A stretch of DNA of 64,000 nucleotides from the NCBI RefSeq assembly GCF_023898315.1, contig NC_064614.1, positions 1,054,442,432-1,054,506,431 of the forward strand, written 5' to 3'. The stretch comes from Schistocerca nitens (lineage: Eukaryota; Arthropoda; Insecta; Orthoptera; Acrididae). A model generated the notes under the pieces. The model did not search any database, was not told the DNA's origin, and saw only the letters and a program-made list of their open reading frames with translations. A program made the translations under genes and the position numbers. Below, piece by piece: positions 1-12,833 of this stretch. Within the stretch, counting starts at the first letter, position 1, and each line of letters starts with the position of its first letter.

Positions 1-481
1 ATCCCGTCACACATAAATACTTCCTCACTATCATTATTCTCTACCTCACAAACTGAAATAACTAATTCCATTGCTTGGGAATGGGCCACGACCTCACACA
101 CACACACCTCCATCCTAAAATTTCACCTCACATCAGGTATCTACATCATTTCGATACACATCGTAAATTAACATAATTTCTATAATGTTGGATTTGAGTG
201 GGAGCCTCTCGTTCCAAACAACAATCAGCATCTATACCTCAATGGGAAGGGCCATCAATTACTCTTTCTGTACACCTTACATATACGGCAACTTTCACTA
301 CAACAACAGACTTTCCTTCTCTCTCAGCATCTGCATTAGGGTCTTCGAACACCTTCTACTCTCTTCCTAATAAAAACAGTCACGGGTTTTACTCTCATCA
401 CCTGGCTCATACAAAACTCCAAAATCTCAATAATGCAACTCTCACGATCATATTCTATAACAGGTCTCAAATATTACCAAC
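1..481. repeat. Partial satellite unit at left edge (3' part)
   Basis: This is the last 481 bp of a unit cut by the window edge. It holds the (CA)6 tract at 95-106. It carries a private T-to-G change at 287 (tacggc where other copies read tactgc). It is intact across the interval that is deleted in the 1882-bp units. Confidence 0.95.
95..106. repeat. CA microsatellite, (CA)6 reference allele
   Basis: CA tract found in every full-length unit about 90 bp before the ATG of the 61-codon frame. Most units have six repeats. The tract lies inside the 266 bp deleted in units 3 and 6. Confidence 0.9.
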
Positions 482-2629
482 TTGCTAGTCATTGTTTCTT
501 ACATCTATACACTCCAACCACACCTATGTTCATTTACCTCTAAGAACTCTTGGGACTCATTCTCAGTTCCAATCTCTCTTTTACACACTGTACCCGCATT
601 GCCTTTATCAACACATCATCACTCACTCTACTCTTGCATATACTACCTTCAGTCAGACTTCCCTCTTCTCACAGGGCACCTACGATTAACTCGCAAACAA
701 ATATATTAAATCATCCACATTTATGCTCAACTCAGGTCTCCTCCTACTCTTCCATACACAGCGTGTCAACTGCACCAATACCTACTCCATCATTTACATT
801 CTTATCTCCAACATGCTACCAACTCACACAAGGGACATCCAAGCACCAAGAATTGCCTGGGCAATGGGAATCTCCACCTCATACATTTTAAACTCCATTC
901 TCACAAAATACTCTCTTTTCAGTGTTTTCAGCTCATACACATCACCAACATTCCAAATATTTTGAGAATAAACCTATAAAACCTTATCAACTATCCTCAT
1001 TTTTAGGGGATCAATCTACATGGGGAACAAAATTTCTTTCATAACAATCGAACAAACATCCATTTTTTCTCTTTTTTCCTTTCTATACTCGCTCTAAATT
1101 CTCTCATCCTCGCTACCTCATCCAAAGTGAGTTATTATTTGATTGGTCTTCTATTCGTACATCTGTCTACCAACTTCAAAGGATATTTTACTCTCTGGGA
1201 CAATACATATTCACCTCTATGGATTATCATTTCGTCAAGTCACACACACTACTAAATCACCGTATCACTAACTGTCCAAACTCAAATATTGTAGGCAAGC
1301 CATACAGGGGCAACATAGTTCACAAACCATTCACCACCAAACTCTATTTTGTCAGCAATTGGCCTTCACTGAATCACACCTCTTCACTACCACACCTCAT
1401 TCCTAACTTTTTTACATTTTCTCTGGGGTACTGTTTTATTTCCTCATATAAACATTAACCACTACACTGACACAACCTTCTTTTATCTTCTCTGCACCAT
1501 TCTTCAACCTTGTATTATACCACCTTTACAAAATTTAACATCAACTTCACCTCACTCCGGATTTTAACTGTACTTCAAACCATACACCATTGGTTACTCC
1601 ATTCTTTCGAAAACCAGAACATCACTACTTCATTACCTTCATCATTTCTAATTGTCACATTACTCCAATTTCATAAACCTCCACATCACGCACATACCAA
1701 CTACTTCGTACACACTCTCTCATACTTTAGATGTCTCCACTATATCATTTCCTCTCGTATTCTAAATATTAAGGGACTGTACTTCCTACACCTTTCTACC
1801 TCCATAACACATCTCAAAGGGTAAATTCTTTTACACTAAGCCACAACAAACAAAATAACCGGACACAATATAAACCTTCGTTACAATCTTATCAATAACC
1901 AAGGGTCGCTCAAGTCTCTCTTTATTTACTAGTCTTCACTGTATTTCACTTCACAATAGCTAATAACCTCTCCACAACTGGACTCTTTATATCTTCTACA
2001 AATTTTAATACTAACACAATCACACTCCAGAAAGCCACTGTCCATTACCAACATCAAGTTTCACCTTCATCATCTACATTTTCAATATTTCCTGTTCTCA
2101 ACATCAGTACAACTTATTTGCCTAATAGGGGTACCAATAAAACTTCTTATCCCGTCACACATAAATACTTCCTCACTATCATTATTCTCTACCTCACAAA
2201 CTGAAATAACTAATTCTATTGCTTGGGAATGGGCCTCGTCCTCACACACACACACCTCCATCCTAAAATTTCACCTCACATCAGGTATCTACATCATTTC
2301 GATACACATCGTAAATTAACATAATTTCTATAATGTTGGATTTGAGTGGGAGCCTCTCATTCCAAACAACAATCAGCATCTATACCTCAATGGGAAGGGC
2401 CACCAATTACTCTTTCTGTACACCTTACATATACTGCAACTTTCACTACAACAACAGACTTTCCTTCTCTCTCAGTATCTGCATTAGGGTCTTCGAACAC
2501 CTTCTACTCTCTTCCTAATAAAAACAGTCACGGGTTTTACTCTCATCACCTGGCTCATACAAAACTCCAAAATCTCAATAATGCAACTCTCACGATCATA
2601 TTCTATAACAGGTCTCAAACATTACCAAC
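482..2629. repeat. Satellite unit 1, 2148 bp
   Basis: Full-length unit with cttgcatatact, aagcaccaag and acatggggaac alleles. Its tail from about 1858 carries the rare pair ccggac and cttcgttac, shared with unit 4. This marks the left end of the 6176-bp higher-order repeat. Confidence 0.95.
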
Positions 2630-4775
2630 TTGCTAGTCATTGTTTCTTACATCTATACACTCCAACCACACCTATGTTCATTTACCTCTAAGAACTCTTG
2701 GGACTCATTCTCAGTTCCAATCTCTCTTTTACACACTGTACCCGCATTGCCTTTATCAACACATCATCACTCACTCTACTCTTGGATATACTACCTTCAG
2801 TCAGACTTCCCTCTTTTCACAGGGCACCTACGATTAACTCGCAAACAAATATATTAAATCATCCACATTTCTGCTCAACTCAGGTCTCCTCCTACTCTTC
2901 CATACACAGCGTGTCAACTGCACCAATACCTACTCCATCATTTACATTCTTATCTCCAACATGCTAACAACTCACACAAGGGACATCCAAGGACCAAGAA
3001 TTGCCTGGGCAATGGGAATCTCCACCTCATACATTTTAAACTCCATTCTCACAAAATACTCTCTTTTCAGTGTTTTCAGCTCATACACATCACCAACATT
3101 CCAAATATTTTGAGAATAAACCTATAAAACCTTATCAACTATCCTAATTTTTAGGGGATCAATCTACAGGGCGAACAAAATTTCTTTCATAACAATCGAA
3201 CAAACATCCATTTTTTCTCTTTTTTCCTTTCTATACTTGCTCTAAATTCTCTCATCCTCGCTACCTCATCCAAAGTGAGTTATTATTTGATTGGTCTTCT
3301 ATTCGTACATCTGTCTACCAACTTCAAAGGATATTTTACTCTCTGGGACAATACATATTCACCTCTATGGATTATCATTTCGTCAAGTCACACACACTAC
3401 TAATTCACCGTATCACTAACTGTCCAAACTCAAATCTTGTAGGCAGGCCGTACGGGGGCAACATAGTTCACAAACCATTCACCACCAAACTCTATTTTGT
3501 CAGCAATTAGCCTTCACTGAATCACACCTCTTCACTACCACACCTCATTCCTAACTTTTTTACATTTTCTCTGGGGTACTGTTTTATTTCCTCATATAAA
3601 CATTAACCACTACACTGACACAACCTTCTTTTATCTTCTCTGCACCATTCTTCAACCTTGTATTATACCACCTTTACAAAATTTAACATCAACTTCACCT
3701 CACTCACGTTTTTAACTCTACTTCAAACCATACACCATCGGTTACTCCATTCTTTCGAAAATCAGAACATCACTACTTCATTACCTTCATCATTTCTAAT
3801 TGTCACATTACTCCAATTTCATAAAGCTCCACATCACGCACATACCAACTACTTCGTACACACTCTCTCATACTTTAGATGTCTCCACTATATCATTGCC
3901 TCTCGTATTCTAAATATTAAGGGACTGTACTTCCTACACCTTTCTACCTCCATAACACATCTCAAAGGGTAAATTCTTTTACACTAAGACACAACAAACA
4001 AAATAACCAGACACAATATAAACCTTCTTTACAATCTTATCAATAACCAAGGGTCGCTCAAGTCTCTTTATTTACTAGTCTTCACTGTATTTCACTTCAC
4101 AATAGCTAATAACCTCTCCACAATTGGACTCTTTATATCTTCTACAAATTTTAATACTAACACAATCACACTCCAGAAAGCCACTCTCCATTACCAACAT
4201 CAAGTTTCACCTTCATCATCTACATTTTCAATATTTCCTGTTCTCAACATCAGTACAACTCATTTGCCTAATAGGGGTACCAATAAAACTTCTTATCCCG
4301 TCACACATAAATACTTCCTCACTATCATTATTCTCTACCACACAAACTGAAATAACTAATTCTATTGCTTGGGAATGGGCCTCGTCCTCACACACACACA
4401 CCTCCATCCTAAAATTTCACCTCACATCAGGTATCTACATCATTTCGATACACATCGTAAATTAACATAATTTCTATAATGTTGGATTTGAGTGGGAGCC
4501 TCTCATTCCAAACAACAATCAGCATCTATACCTCAATGGGAAGGGCCACCAATTACTCTTTCTGTACACCTTACATATACTGCAACTTTCACTACAACAA
4601 CAGACTTTCCTTCTCTCTCAGCATCTGCATTAGGGTCTTCGAACACCTTCTACTCTCTTCCTAATAAAAACAGTCACGGGTTTTACTCTCATCACCTGGC
4701 TCATACAAAACTCCAAAATCTCAATAATGCAACTCTCACGATCATATTCTATAACAGGTCTCAAATATTACCAAC
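2630..4775. repeat. Satellite unit 2, 2146 bp
   Basis: It lacks one CT in the ctctctttattt stretch, which accounts for the 2-bp shortfall. Diagnostic alleles are gctaacaactc, acagggcgaac and aggccgtacgggggc, shared only with units 5 and 8. This is the second monomer type of the trimeric repeat. Confidence 0.95.
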
Positions 4776-6657
4776 TTGCTAGTCATTGTTTCTTACATCT
4801 ATACACTCCAACCACACCTATGTTCATTTACCTCTAAGAACTCTTGGGACTCATTCTCAGTTCCAATCTCTCTTTTACACACTGTACCCGCATTGCCTTT
4901 ATCAACACATCATCACTCACTCTACTCTTGCATATACTACCTTCAGTCAGACTTCCCTCTTCTCACAGGGCACCTACGATTAACTCGCAAACAAATATAT
5001 TAAATCATCCACATTTCTGCTCAACTCAGGTCTCCTCCTACTCTTCCATACACAGCGTGTCAACTGCACCAATACCTACTCCATCATTTACATTCTTATC
5101 TCCAACATGCTACCAACTCACACAAGGGACATCCAAGCACCAAGAATTGCCTGGGCAATGGGAATCTCCACCTCATACATTTTAAACTCCATTCTCACAA
5201 AATACTCTCTTTTCAGTGTTTTCAGCTCATACACATCACCAACATTCCAAATATTTTGAGAATAAACCTATAAAACCTTATCAACTATCCTCATTTTTAG
5301 GGGATCAATCTACATGGGGAACAAAATTTCTTTCATAACAATCGAACAAACATCCATTTTTTCTCTTTTTTCCTTTCTATACTCGCTCTAAATTCTCTCA
5401 TCCTCGCTACCTCATCCAAAGTGAGTTATTATTTGATTGGTCTTCTATTCGTACATCTGTCTACCAACTTCAAAGGATATTTTACTCTCTGGGACAATAC
5501 ATATTCACCTCTATGGATTATCATTTCGTCAAGTCACACACACTACTAAATCACCGTATCACTAACTGTCCAAACTCAAATATTGTAGGCAAGCCATACA
5601 GGGGCAACATAGTTCACAAACCATTCACCACCAAACTCTATTTTGTCAGCAATTGGCCTTCACTGAATCACACCTCTTCACTACCACACCTCATTCCTAA
5701 CTTTTTTACATTTTCTCTGGGGTACTGTTTTATTTCCTCATATAAACATTAACCACTACACTGACACAACCTTCTTTTATCTTCTCTGCACCATTCGTCA
5801 ACCTTGTATTATACCACCTTTACAAAATTTAACATCAACTTCACCTCACTCCGGATTTTAACTGTACTTCAAACCATACACCATTGGCTACTCCATTCTT
5901 TCGAAAACCAGAACATCACTACTTCATTACCTTCATCATTTCTAATTGTCACATTACTCCAATTTCATAAACCTCCACATCACGCACATACCAACTACTT
6001 CGTACACACTCTCTCATACTTTAGATGTCTCCACTATATCATTTCCTCTCGTATTCTAAATATTAAGGGACTGTACTTCCTACACCTTTCTACCTCCATA
6101 CCACATCTCAAAGGGTAAATTCTTTTACACTAAGCCACAACAAACAAAATAACCAGACACAATATAAACCTTCTTTACAATCTTATCAATAACCAAGGGT
6201 CGCTCAAGTCTCTCTTTATTTACTAGTCTTCACTGTATTTCACTTCACAATAGCTAATAACCTCTCCACAATTCGACTCTTTATATCTTCTACAAATTTT
6301 AATACTAACACAATCACACTCCAGAAAGCCACTCTCCATTACCAACATCAAGTTTCACCTTCATCATCTACATTTTCAATATGTCCTGTTCTCAACATCA
6401 GTACAACTTATTTGCCTAATAGGGGTACCAATAAAACTTCTTATCCCGTCACACATAAATACTTCCTCACTATCATTATTCTCTACCTCACAAACTCTCT
6501 CAGCATCTGCATTAGGGTCTTCGAACACCTTCTACTCTCTTCCTAATAAAAACAGTCACGGGTTTTACTCTCATCACCTGGCTCATACAAAACTCCAAAA
6601 TCTCAATAATGCAACTCTCACGATCATATTCTATAACAGGTCTCAAATATTACCAAC
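4776..6657. repeat. Satellite unit 3, 1882 bp, with 266-bp internal deletion
   Basis: It matches unit 1-type sequence until 6496 and then jumps to ctctcagcatctgc. The missing part corresponds to 4349-4614 in the neighbouring copy. The lost segment includes the CA tract and the start of the 61-codon open frame. Unit 6 has the identical deletion. Confidence 0.96.
6491..6502. other. Deletion junction in unit 3
   Basis: caaact is followed directly by ctctcagc. In full-length copies these are separated by 266 bp (4349-4614). The breakpoints share 2 bp (CT), which fits a microhomology or slippage event in a CT-rich stretch. Confidence 0.93.
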
Positions 6658-8805
6658 TTGCTAGTCATTGTTTCTTACATCTATACACTCCAACCACACC
6701 TATGTTCATTTACCTCTAAGAACTCTTGGGACTCATTCTCAGTTCCAATCTCTCTTTTACACACTGTACCCGCATTGCCTTTATCAACACATCATCACTC
6801 ACTCTACTCTTGCATATACTACCTTCAGTCAGACTTCCCTCTTCTCACAGGGCACCTACGATTAACTCGCAAACAAATATATTAAATCATCCACATTTCT
6901 GCTCAACTCAGGTCTCCTCCTACTCTTCCATACACAGCGTGTCAACTGCACCAATACCTACTCCATCATTTACATTCTTATCTCCAACATGCTACCAACT
7001 CACACAAGGGACATCCAAGCACCAAGAATTGCCTGGGCAATGGGAATCTCCACCTCATACATTTTAAACTCCATTCTCACAAAATACTCTCTTTTCAGTG
7101 TTTTCAGCTCATACACATCACCAACATTCCAAATATTTTGAGAATAAACCTATAAAACCTTATCAACTATCCTCATTTTTAGGGGATCAATCTACATGGG
7201 GAACAAAATTTCTTTCATAACAATCGAACAAACATCCATTTTTTCTCTTTTTTCCTTTCTATACTCGCTCTCAATTCTCTCATCCTCGCTACCTCATCCA
7301 AAGTGAGTTATTATTTGATTGGTCTTCTATTCGTACATCTGTCTACCAACTTCAAAGGATATTTTACTCTCTGGGACAATACATATTCACCTCTATGGAT
7401 TATCATTTCGTCAAGTCACACACACTACTAATTCACCGTATCTCTAACTGTCCAAACTCAAATATTGTAGGCAAGCCATACAGGGGCAACATAGTTCACA
7501 AACCATTCACCACCAAACTCTATTTTGTCAGCAATTGGCCTTCACTGAATCACACCTCTTCACTACCACACCTCATTCCTAACTTTTTTACATTTTCTCT
7601 GGGGTACTGTTTTATTTCCTCATATAAACATTAACCACTACACTGACACAACCTTCTTTTATCTTCTCTGCACCATTCTTCAACCTTGTATTATACCACC
7701 TTTACAAAATTTAACATCAACTTCACCTCACTCCGGATTTTAACTGTACTTCAAACCATACACCATTGGTTACTCCATTCTTTCGAAAACCAGAACATCA
7801 CTACTTCATTACCTTCATCATTTCTAATTGTCACATTACTCCAATTTCATAAACCTCCACATCACGCACATACCAACTACTTCGTACACACTCTCTCATA
7901 CTTTAGATGTCTCCACTATATCATTTCCTCTCGTATTCTAAATATTAAGGGACTGTACTTCCTACACCTTTCTACCTCCATACCACATCTCAAAGGGTAA
8001 ATTCTTTTACACTAAGCCACAACAAACAAAATAACCGGACACAATATAAACCTTCGTTACAATCTTATCAATAACCAAGGGTCGCTCAAGTCTCTCTTTA
8101 TTTACTAGTCTTCACTGTATTTCACTTCACAATAGCTAATAACCTCTCCACAACTGGACTCTTTATATCTTCTACAAATTTTAATACTAACACAATCACA
8201 CTCCAGAAAGCCACTCTCCATTACCAACATCAAGTTTCACCTTCATCATCTACATTTTCAATATTTCCTGTTCTCAACATCAGTACAACTTATTTGCCTA
8301 ATAGGGGTACCAATAAAACTTCTTATCCCGTCACACATAAATACTTCCTCACTATCATTATTCTCTACCTCACAAACTGAAATAACTAATTCTATTGCTT
8401 GGGAATGGGCCTCGTCCTCACACACACACACCTCCATCCTAAAATTTCACCTCACATCAGGTATCTACATCATTTCGATACACATCGTAAATTAACATAA
8501 TTTCTATAATGTTGGATTTGAGTGGGAGCCTCTCATTCCAAACAACAATCAGCATCTATACCTCAATGGGAAGGGCCACCAATTACTCTTTCTGTACACC
8601 TTACATATACTGCAACTGTCACTACAACAACAGACTTTCCTTCTCTCTCAGTATCTGCATTAGGGTCTTCGAACACCTTCTACTCTCTTCCTAATAAAAA
8701 CAGTCACGGGTTTTACTCTCATCACCTGGCTCATACAAAACTCCAAAATCTCAATAATGCAACTCTCACGATCATATTCTATAACAGGTCTCAAACATTA
8801 CCAAC
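6658..8805. repeat. Satellite unit 4, 2148 bp
   Basis: Full-length unit with cttgcatatact, aagcaccaag and acatggggaac. It shares ccggac, cttcgttac and ctccacaactgg with unit 1, which fixes the 6176-bp period. It differs from unit 1 by ctctcaattc at about 7270 and by aattcaccgtatctc. Confidence 0.95.
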
Positions 8806-10951
8806 TTGCTAGTCATTGTTTCTTACATCTATACACTCCAACCACACCTATGTTCATTTACCTCTAAGAACTCTTGGGACTCATTCTCAGTTCCAATCTC
8901 TCTTTTACACACTGTACCCGCATTGCCTTTATCAACACATCATCACTCACTCTACTCTTGGATATACTACCTTCAGTCAGACTTCCCTCTTTTCACAGGG
9001 CACCTACGATTAACTCGCAAACAAATATATTAAATCATCCACATTTCTGCTCAACTCAGGTCTCCTCCTACTCTTCCATACACAGCGTGTCAACTGCACC
9101 AATACCTACTCCATCATTTACATTCTTATCTCCAACATGCTAACAACTCACACAAGGGACATCCAAGGACCAAGAATTGCCTGGGCAATGGGAATCTCCA
9201 CCTCATACATTTTAAACTCCATTCTCACAAAATACTCTCTTTTCAGTGTTTTCAGCTCATACACATCACCAACATTCCAAATATTTTGAGAATAAACCTA
9301 TAAAACCTTATCAACTATCCTAATTTTTAGGGGATCAATCTACAGGGCGAACAAAATTTCTTTCATAACAATCGAACAAACATCCATTTTTTCTCTTTTT
9401 TCCTTTCTATACTTGCTCTAAATTCTCTCATCCTCGCTACCTCATCCAAAGTGAGTTATTATTTGATTGGTCTTCTATTCGTACATCTGTCTACCAACTT
9501 CAAAGGATATTTTACTCTCTGGGACAATACATATTCACCTCTATGGATTATCATTTCGTCAAGTCACACACACTACTAATTCACCGTATCACTAACTGTC
9601 CAAACTCAAATCTTGTAGGCAGGCCGTACGGGGGCAACATAGTTCACAAACCATTCACCACCAAACTCTATTTTGTCAGCAATTAGCCTTCACTGAATCA
9701 CACCTCTTCACTACCACACCTCATTCCTAACTTTTTTACATTTTCTCTGGGGTACTGTTTTATTTCCTCATATAAACATTAACCACTACACTGACACAAC
9801 CTTCTTTTATCTTCTCTGCACCATTCTTCAACCTTGTATTATACCACCTTTACAAAATTTAACATCAACTTCACCTCACTCACGTTTTTAACTCTACTTC
9901 AAACCATACACCATCGGTTACTCCATTCTTTCGAAAATCAGAACATCACTACTTCATTACCTTCATCATTTCTAATTGTCACATTACTCCAATTTCATAA
10001 AGCTCCACATCACGCACATACCAACTACTTCGTACACACTCTCTCATACTTTAGATGTCTCCACTATATCATTGCCTCTCGTATTCTAAATATTAAGGGA
10101 CTGTACTTCCTACACCTTTCTACCTCCATAACACATCTCAAAGGGTAAATTCTTTTACACTAAGACACAACAAACAAAATAACCAGACACAATATAAACC
10201 TTCTTTACAATCTTATCAATAACCAAGGGTCGCTCAAGTCTCTTTATTTACTAGTCTTCACTGTATTTCACTTCACAATAGCTAATAACCTCTCCACAAT
10301 TGGACTCTTTATATCTTCTACAAATTTTAATACTAACACAATCACACTCCAGAAAGCCACTCTCCATTACCAACATCAAGTTTCACCTTCATCATCTACA
10401 TTTTCAATATTTCCTGTTCTCAACATCAGTACAACTCATTTGCCTAATAGGGGTACCAATAAAACTTCTTATCCCGTCACACATAAATACTTCCTCACTA
10501 TCATTATTCTCTACCACACAAACTGAAATAACTAATTCTATTGCTTGGGAATGGGCCTCGTCCTCACACACACACACCTCCATCCTAAAATTTCACCTCA
10601 CATCAGGTATCTACATCATTTCGATACACATCGTAAATTAACATAATTTCTATAATGTTGGATTTGAGTGGGAGCCTCTCATTCCAAACAACAATCAGCA
10701 TCTATACCTCAATGGGAAGGGCCACCAATTACTCTTTCTGTACACCTTACATATACTGCAACTTTCACTACAACAACAGACTTTCCTTCTCTCTCAGCAT
10801 CTGCATTAGGGTCTTCGAACACCTTCTACTCTCTTCCTAATAAAAACAGTCACGGGTTTTACTCTCATCACCTGGCTCATACAAAACTCCAAAATCTCAA
10901 TAATGCAACTCTCACGATCATATTCTATAACAGGTCTCAAATATTACCAAC
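8806..10951. repeat. Satellite unit 5, 2146 bp
   Basis: Near-identical to unit 2 at an offset of 6176 bp, with the same gctaacaactc, acagggcgaac and aggccgtacgggggc alleles. One change upstream (caactgtcac at about 8617 for caactttcac) separates the two higher-order copies. Confidence 0.95.
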
Positions 10952-12833
10952 TTGCTAGTCATTGTTTCTTACATCTATACACTCCAACCACACCTATGTT
11001 CATTTACCTCTAAGAACTCTTGGGACTCATTCTCAGTTCCAATCTCTCTTTTACACACTGTACCCGCATTGCCTTTATCAACACATCATCACTCACTCTA
11101 CTCTTGCATATACTACCTTCAGTCAGACTTCCCTCTTCTCACAGGGCACCTACGATTAACTCGCAAACAAATATATTAAATCATCCACATTTCTGCTCAA
11201 CTCAGGTCTCCTCCTACTCTTCCATACACAGCGTGTCAACTGCACCAATACCTACTCCATCATTTACATTCTTATCTCCAACATGCTACCAACTCACACA
11301 AGGGACATCCAAGCACCAAGAATTGCCTGGGCAATGGGAATCTCCACCTCATACATTTTAAACTCCATTCTCACAAAATACTCTCTTTTCAGTGTTTTCA
11401 GCTCATACACATCACCAACATTCCAAATATTTTGAGAATAAACCTATAAAACCTTATCAACTATCCTCATTTTTAGGGGATCAATCTACATGGGGAACAA
11501 AATTTCTTTCATAACAATCGAACAAACATCCATTTTTTCTCTTTTTTCCTTTCTATACTCGCTCTAAATTCTCTCATCCTCGCTACCTCATCCAAAGTGA
11601 GTTATTATTTGATTGGTCTTCTATTCGTACATCTGTCTACCAACTTCAAAGGATATTTTACTCTCTGGGACAATACATATTCACCTCTATGGATTATCAT
11701 TTCGTCAAGTCACACACACTACTAAATCACCGTATCACTAACTGTCCAAACTCAAATATTGTAGGCAAGCCATACAGGGGCAACATAGTTCACAAACCAT
11801 TCACCACCAAACTCTATTTTGTCAGCAATTGGCCTTCACTGAATCACACCTCTTCACTACCACACCTCATTCCTAACTTTTTTACATTTTCTCTGGGGTA
11901 CTGTTTTATTTCCTCATATAAACATTAACCACTACACTGACACAACCTTCTTTTATCTTCTCTGCACCATTCGTCAACCTTGTATTATACCACCTTTACA
12001 AAATTTAACATCAACTTCACCTCACTCCGGATTTTAACTGTACTTCAAACCATACACCATTGGCTACTCCATTCTTTCGAAAACCAGAACATCACTACTT
12101 CATTACCTTCATCATTTCTAATTGTCACATTACTCCAATTTCATAAACCTCCACATCACGCACATACCAACTACTTCGTACACACTCTCTCATACTTTAG
12201 ATGTCTCCACTATATCATTTCCTCTCGTATTCTAAATATTAAGGGACTGTACTTCCTACACCTTTCTACCTCCATACCACATCTCAAAGGGTAAATTCTT
12301 TTACACTAAGCCACAACAAACAAAATAACCAGACACAATATAAACCTTCTTTACAATCTTATCAATAACCAAGGGTCGCTCAAGTCTCTCTTTATTTACT
12401 AGTCTTCACTGTATTTCACTTCACAATAGCTAATAACCTCTCCACAATTGGACTCTTTATATCTTCTACAAATTTTAATACTAACACAATCACACTCCAG
12501 AAAGCCACTCTCCATTACCAACATCAAGTTTCACCTTCATCATCTACATTTTCAATATGTCCTGTTCTCAACATCAGTACAACTTATTTGCCTAATAGGG
12601 GTACCAATAAAACTTCTTATCCCGTCACACATAAATACTTCCTCACTATCATTATTCTCTACCTCACAAACTCTCTCAGCATCTGCATTAGGGTCTTCGA
12701 ACACCTTCTACTCTCTTCCTAATAAAAACAGTCACGGGTTTTACTCTCATCACCTGGCTCATACAAAACTCCAAAATCTCAATAATGCAACTCTCACGAT
12801 CATATTCTATAACAGGTCTCAAATATTACCAAC
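10952..12833. repeat. Satellite unit 6, 1882 bp, same 266-bp deletion as unit 3
   Basis: Same junction as unit 3, at 12672/12673. It differs from unit 3 at about 12448, where a TTG replaces a TTC. That opens a 130-codon frame across the deletion (12448-12840). The frame is a by-product of the junction and is absent from unit 3. Confidence 0.96.
12667..12678. other. Deletion junction in unit 6
   Basis: Base-for-base the same junction as at 6496/6497, exactly 6176 bp away. This indicates one deletion event that was later copied with the higher-order repeat. Confidence 0.93.

Larger units (their letters stand above)
1858..8033. repeat. Higher-order repeat copy 1 (6176 bp, three units)
   Basis: Sequence from about 1858 matches sequence 6176 bp further on, including the rare alleles ccggac, cttcgttac and acaactgg, the unit 2 set and the 266-bp deletion. 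The left boundary is placed at the first shared rare alleles and could lie somewhat earlier. Differences seen are few (for example gccactgtcc at about 2038 and acaattcg at about 6270). Confidence 0.85.

Noticed and set aside
140-175. Search for a CENP-B box (TTCG....A..CGGG core) on both strands, with ttcgatacacatcgt as the nearest match
   Set aside because: The CGGG half is missing (TCGT instead). Other TTCG sites match even less.
198-488. 96-codon frame repeated in most units, whose start reads MGAS and recalls the myristoylated start of retroviral Gag proteins
   Set aside because: It starts at GTG, has no further Gag-like domain, no LTR, primer-binding site, protease or polymerase nearby, and overlaps other frames. 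The resemblance is four residues only.
482-891. 75-, 65- and 113-codon overlapping frames in every unit
   Set aside because: All begin at TTG, overlap in three phases and have low-complexity S/T/H/L-rich content. TAG and TGA are rare on a G-poor strand, so long open frames are expected by chance.
960-985. AATAAA followed by TATAAA-like sequence, repeated in each unit
   Set aside because: Expected in A/T-rich, G-poor sequence. No gene or downstream GU-rich element supports a polyadenylation or promoter call.
309-1132. Splice-like signals: a pyrimidine tract ending in CAG (309-327), another near 911-922, and GTGAGT at 1127-1132 in each unit
   Set aside because: A CT-rich strand yields such acceptors by chance, and no exon or conserved frame lies between them. 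RNA data would be needed to revive this.
1510-1824. 104-codon frame found in most units
   Set aside because: Starts at TTG. It is frameshifted in units 9, 12, 13, 17 and 21, and the frameshifted allele has spread between units, which argues against selection.
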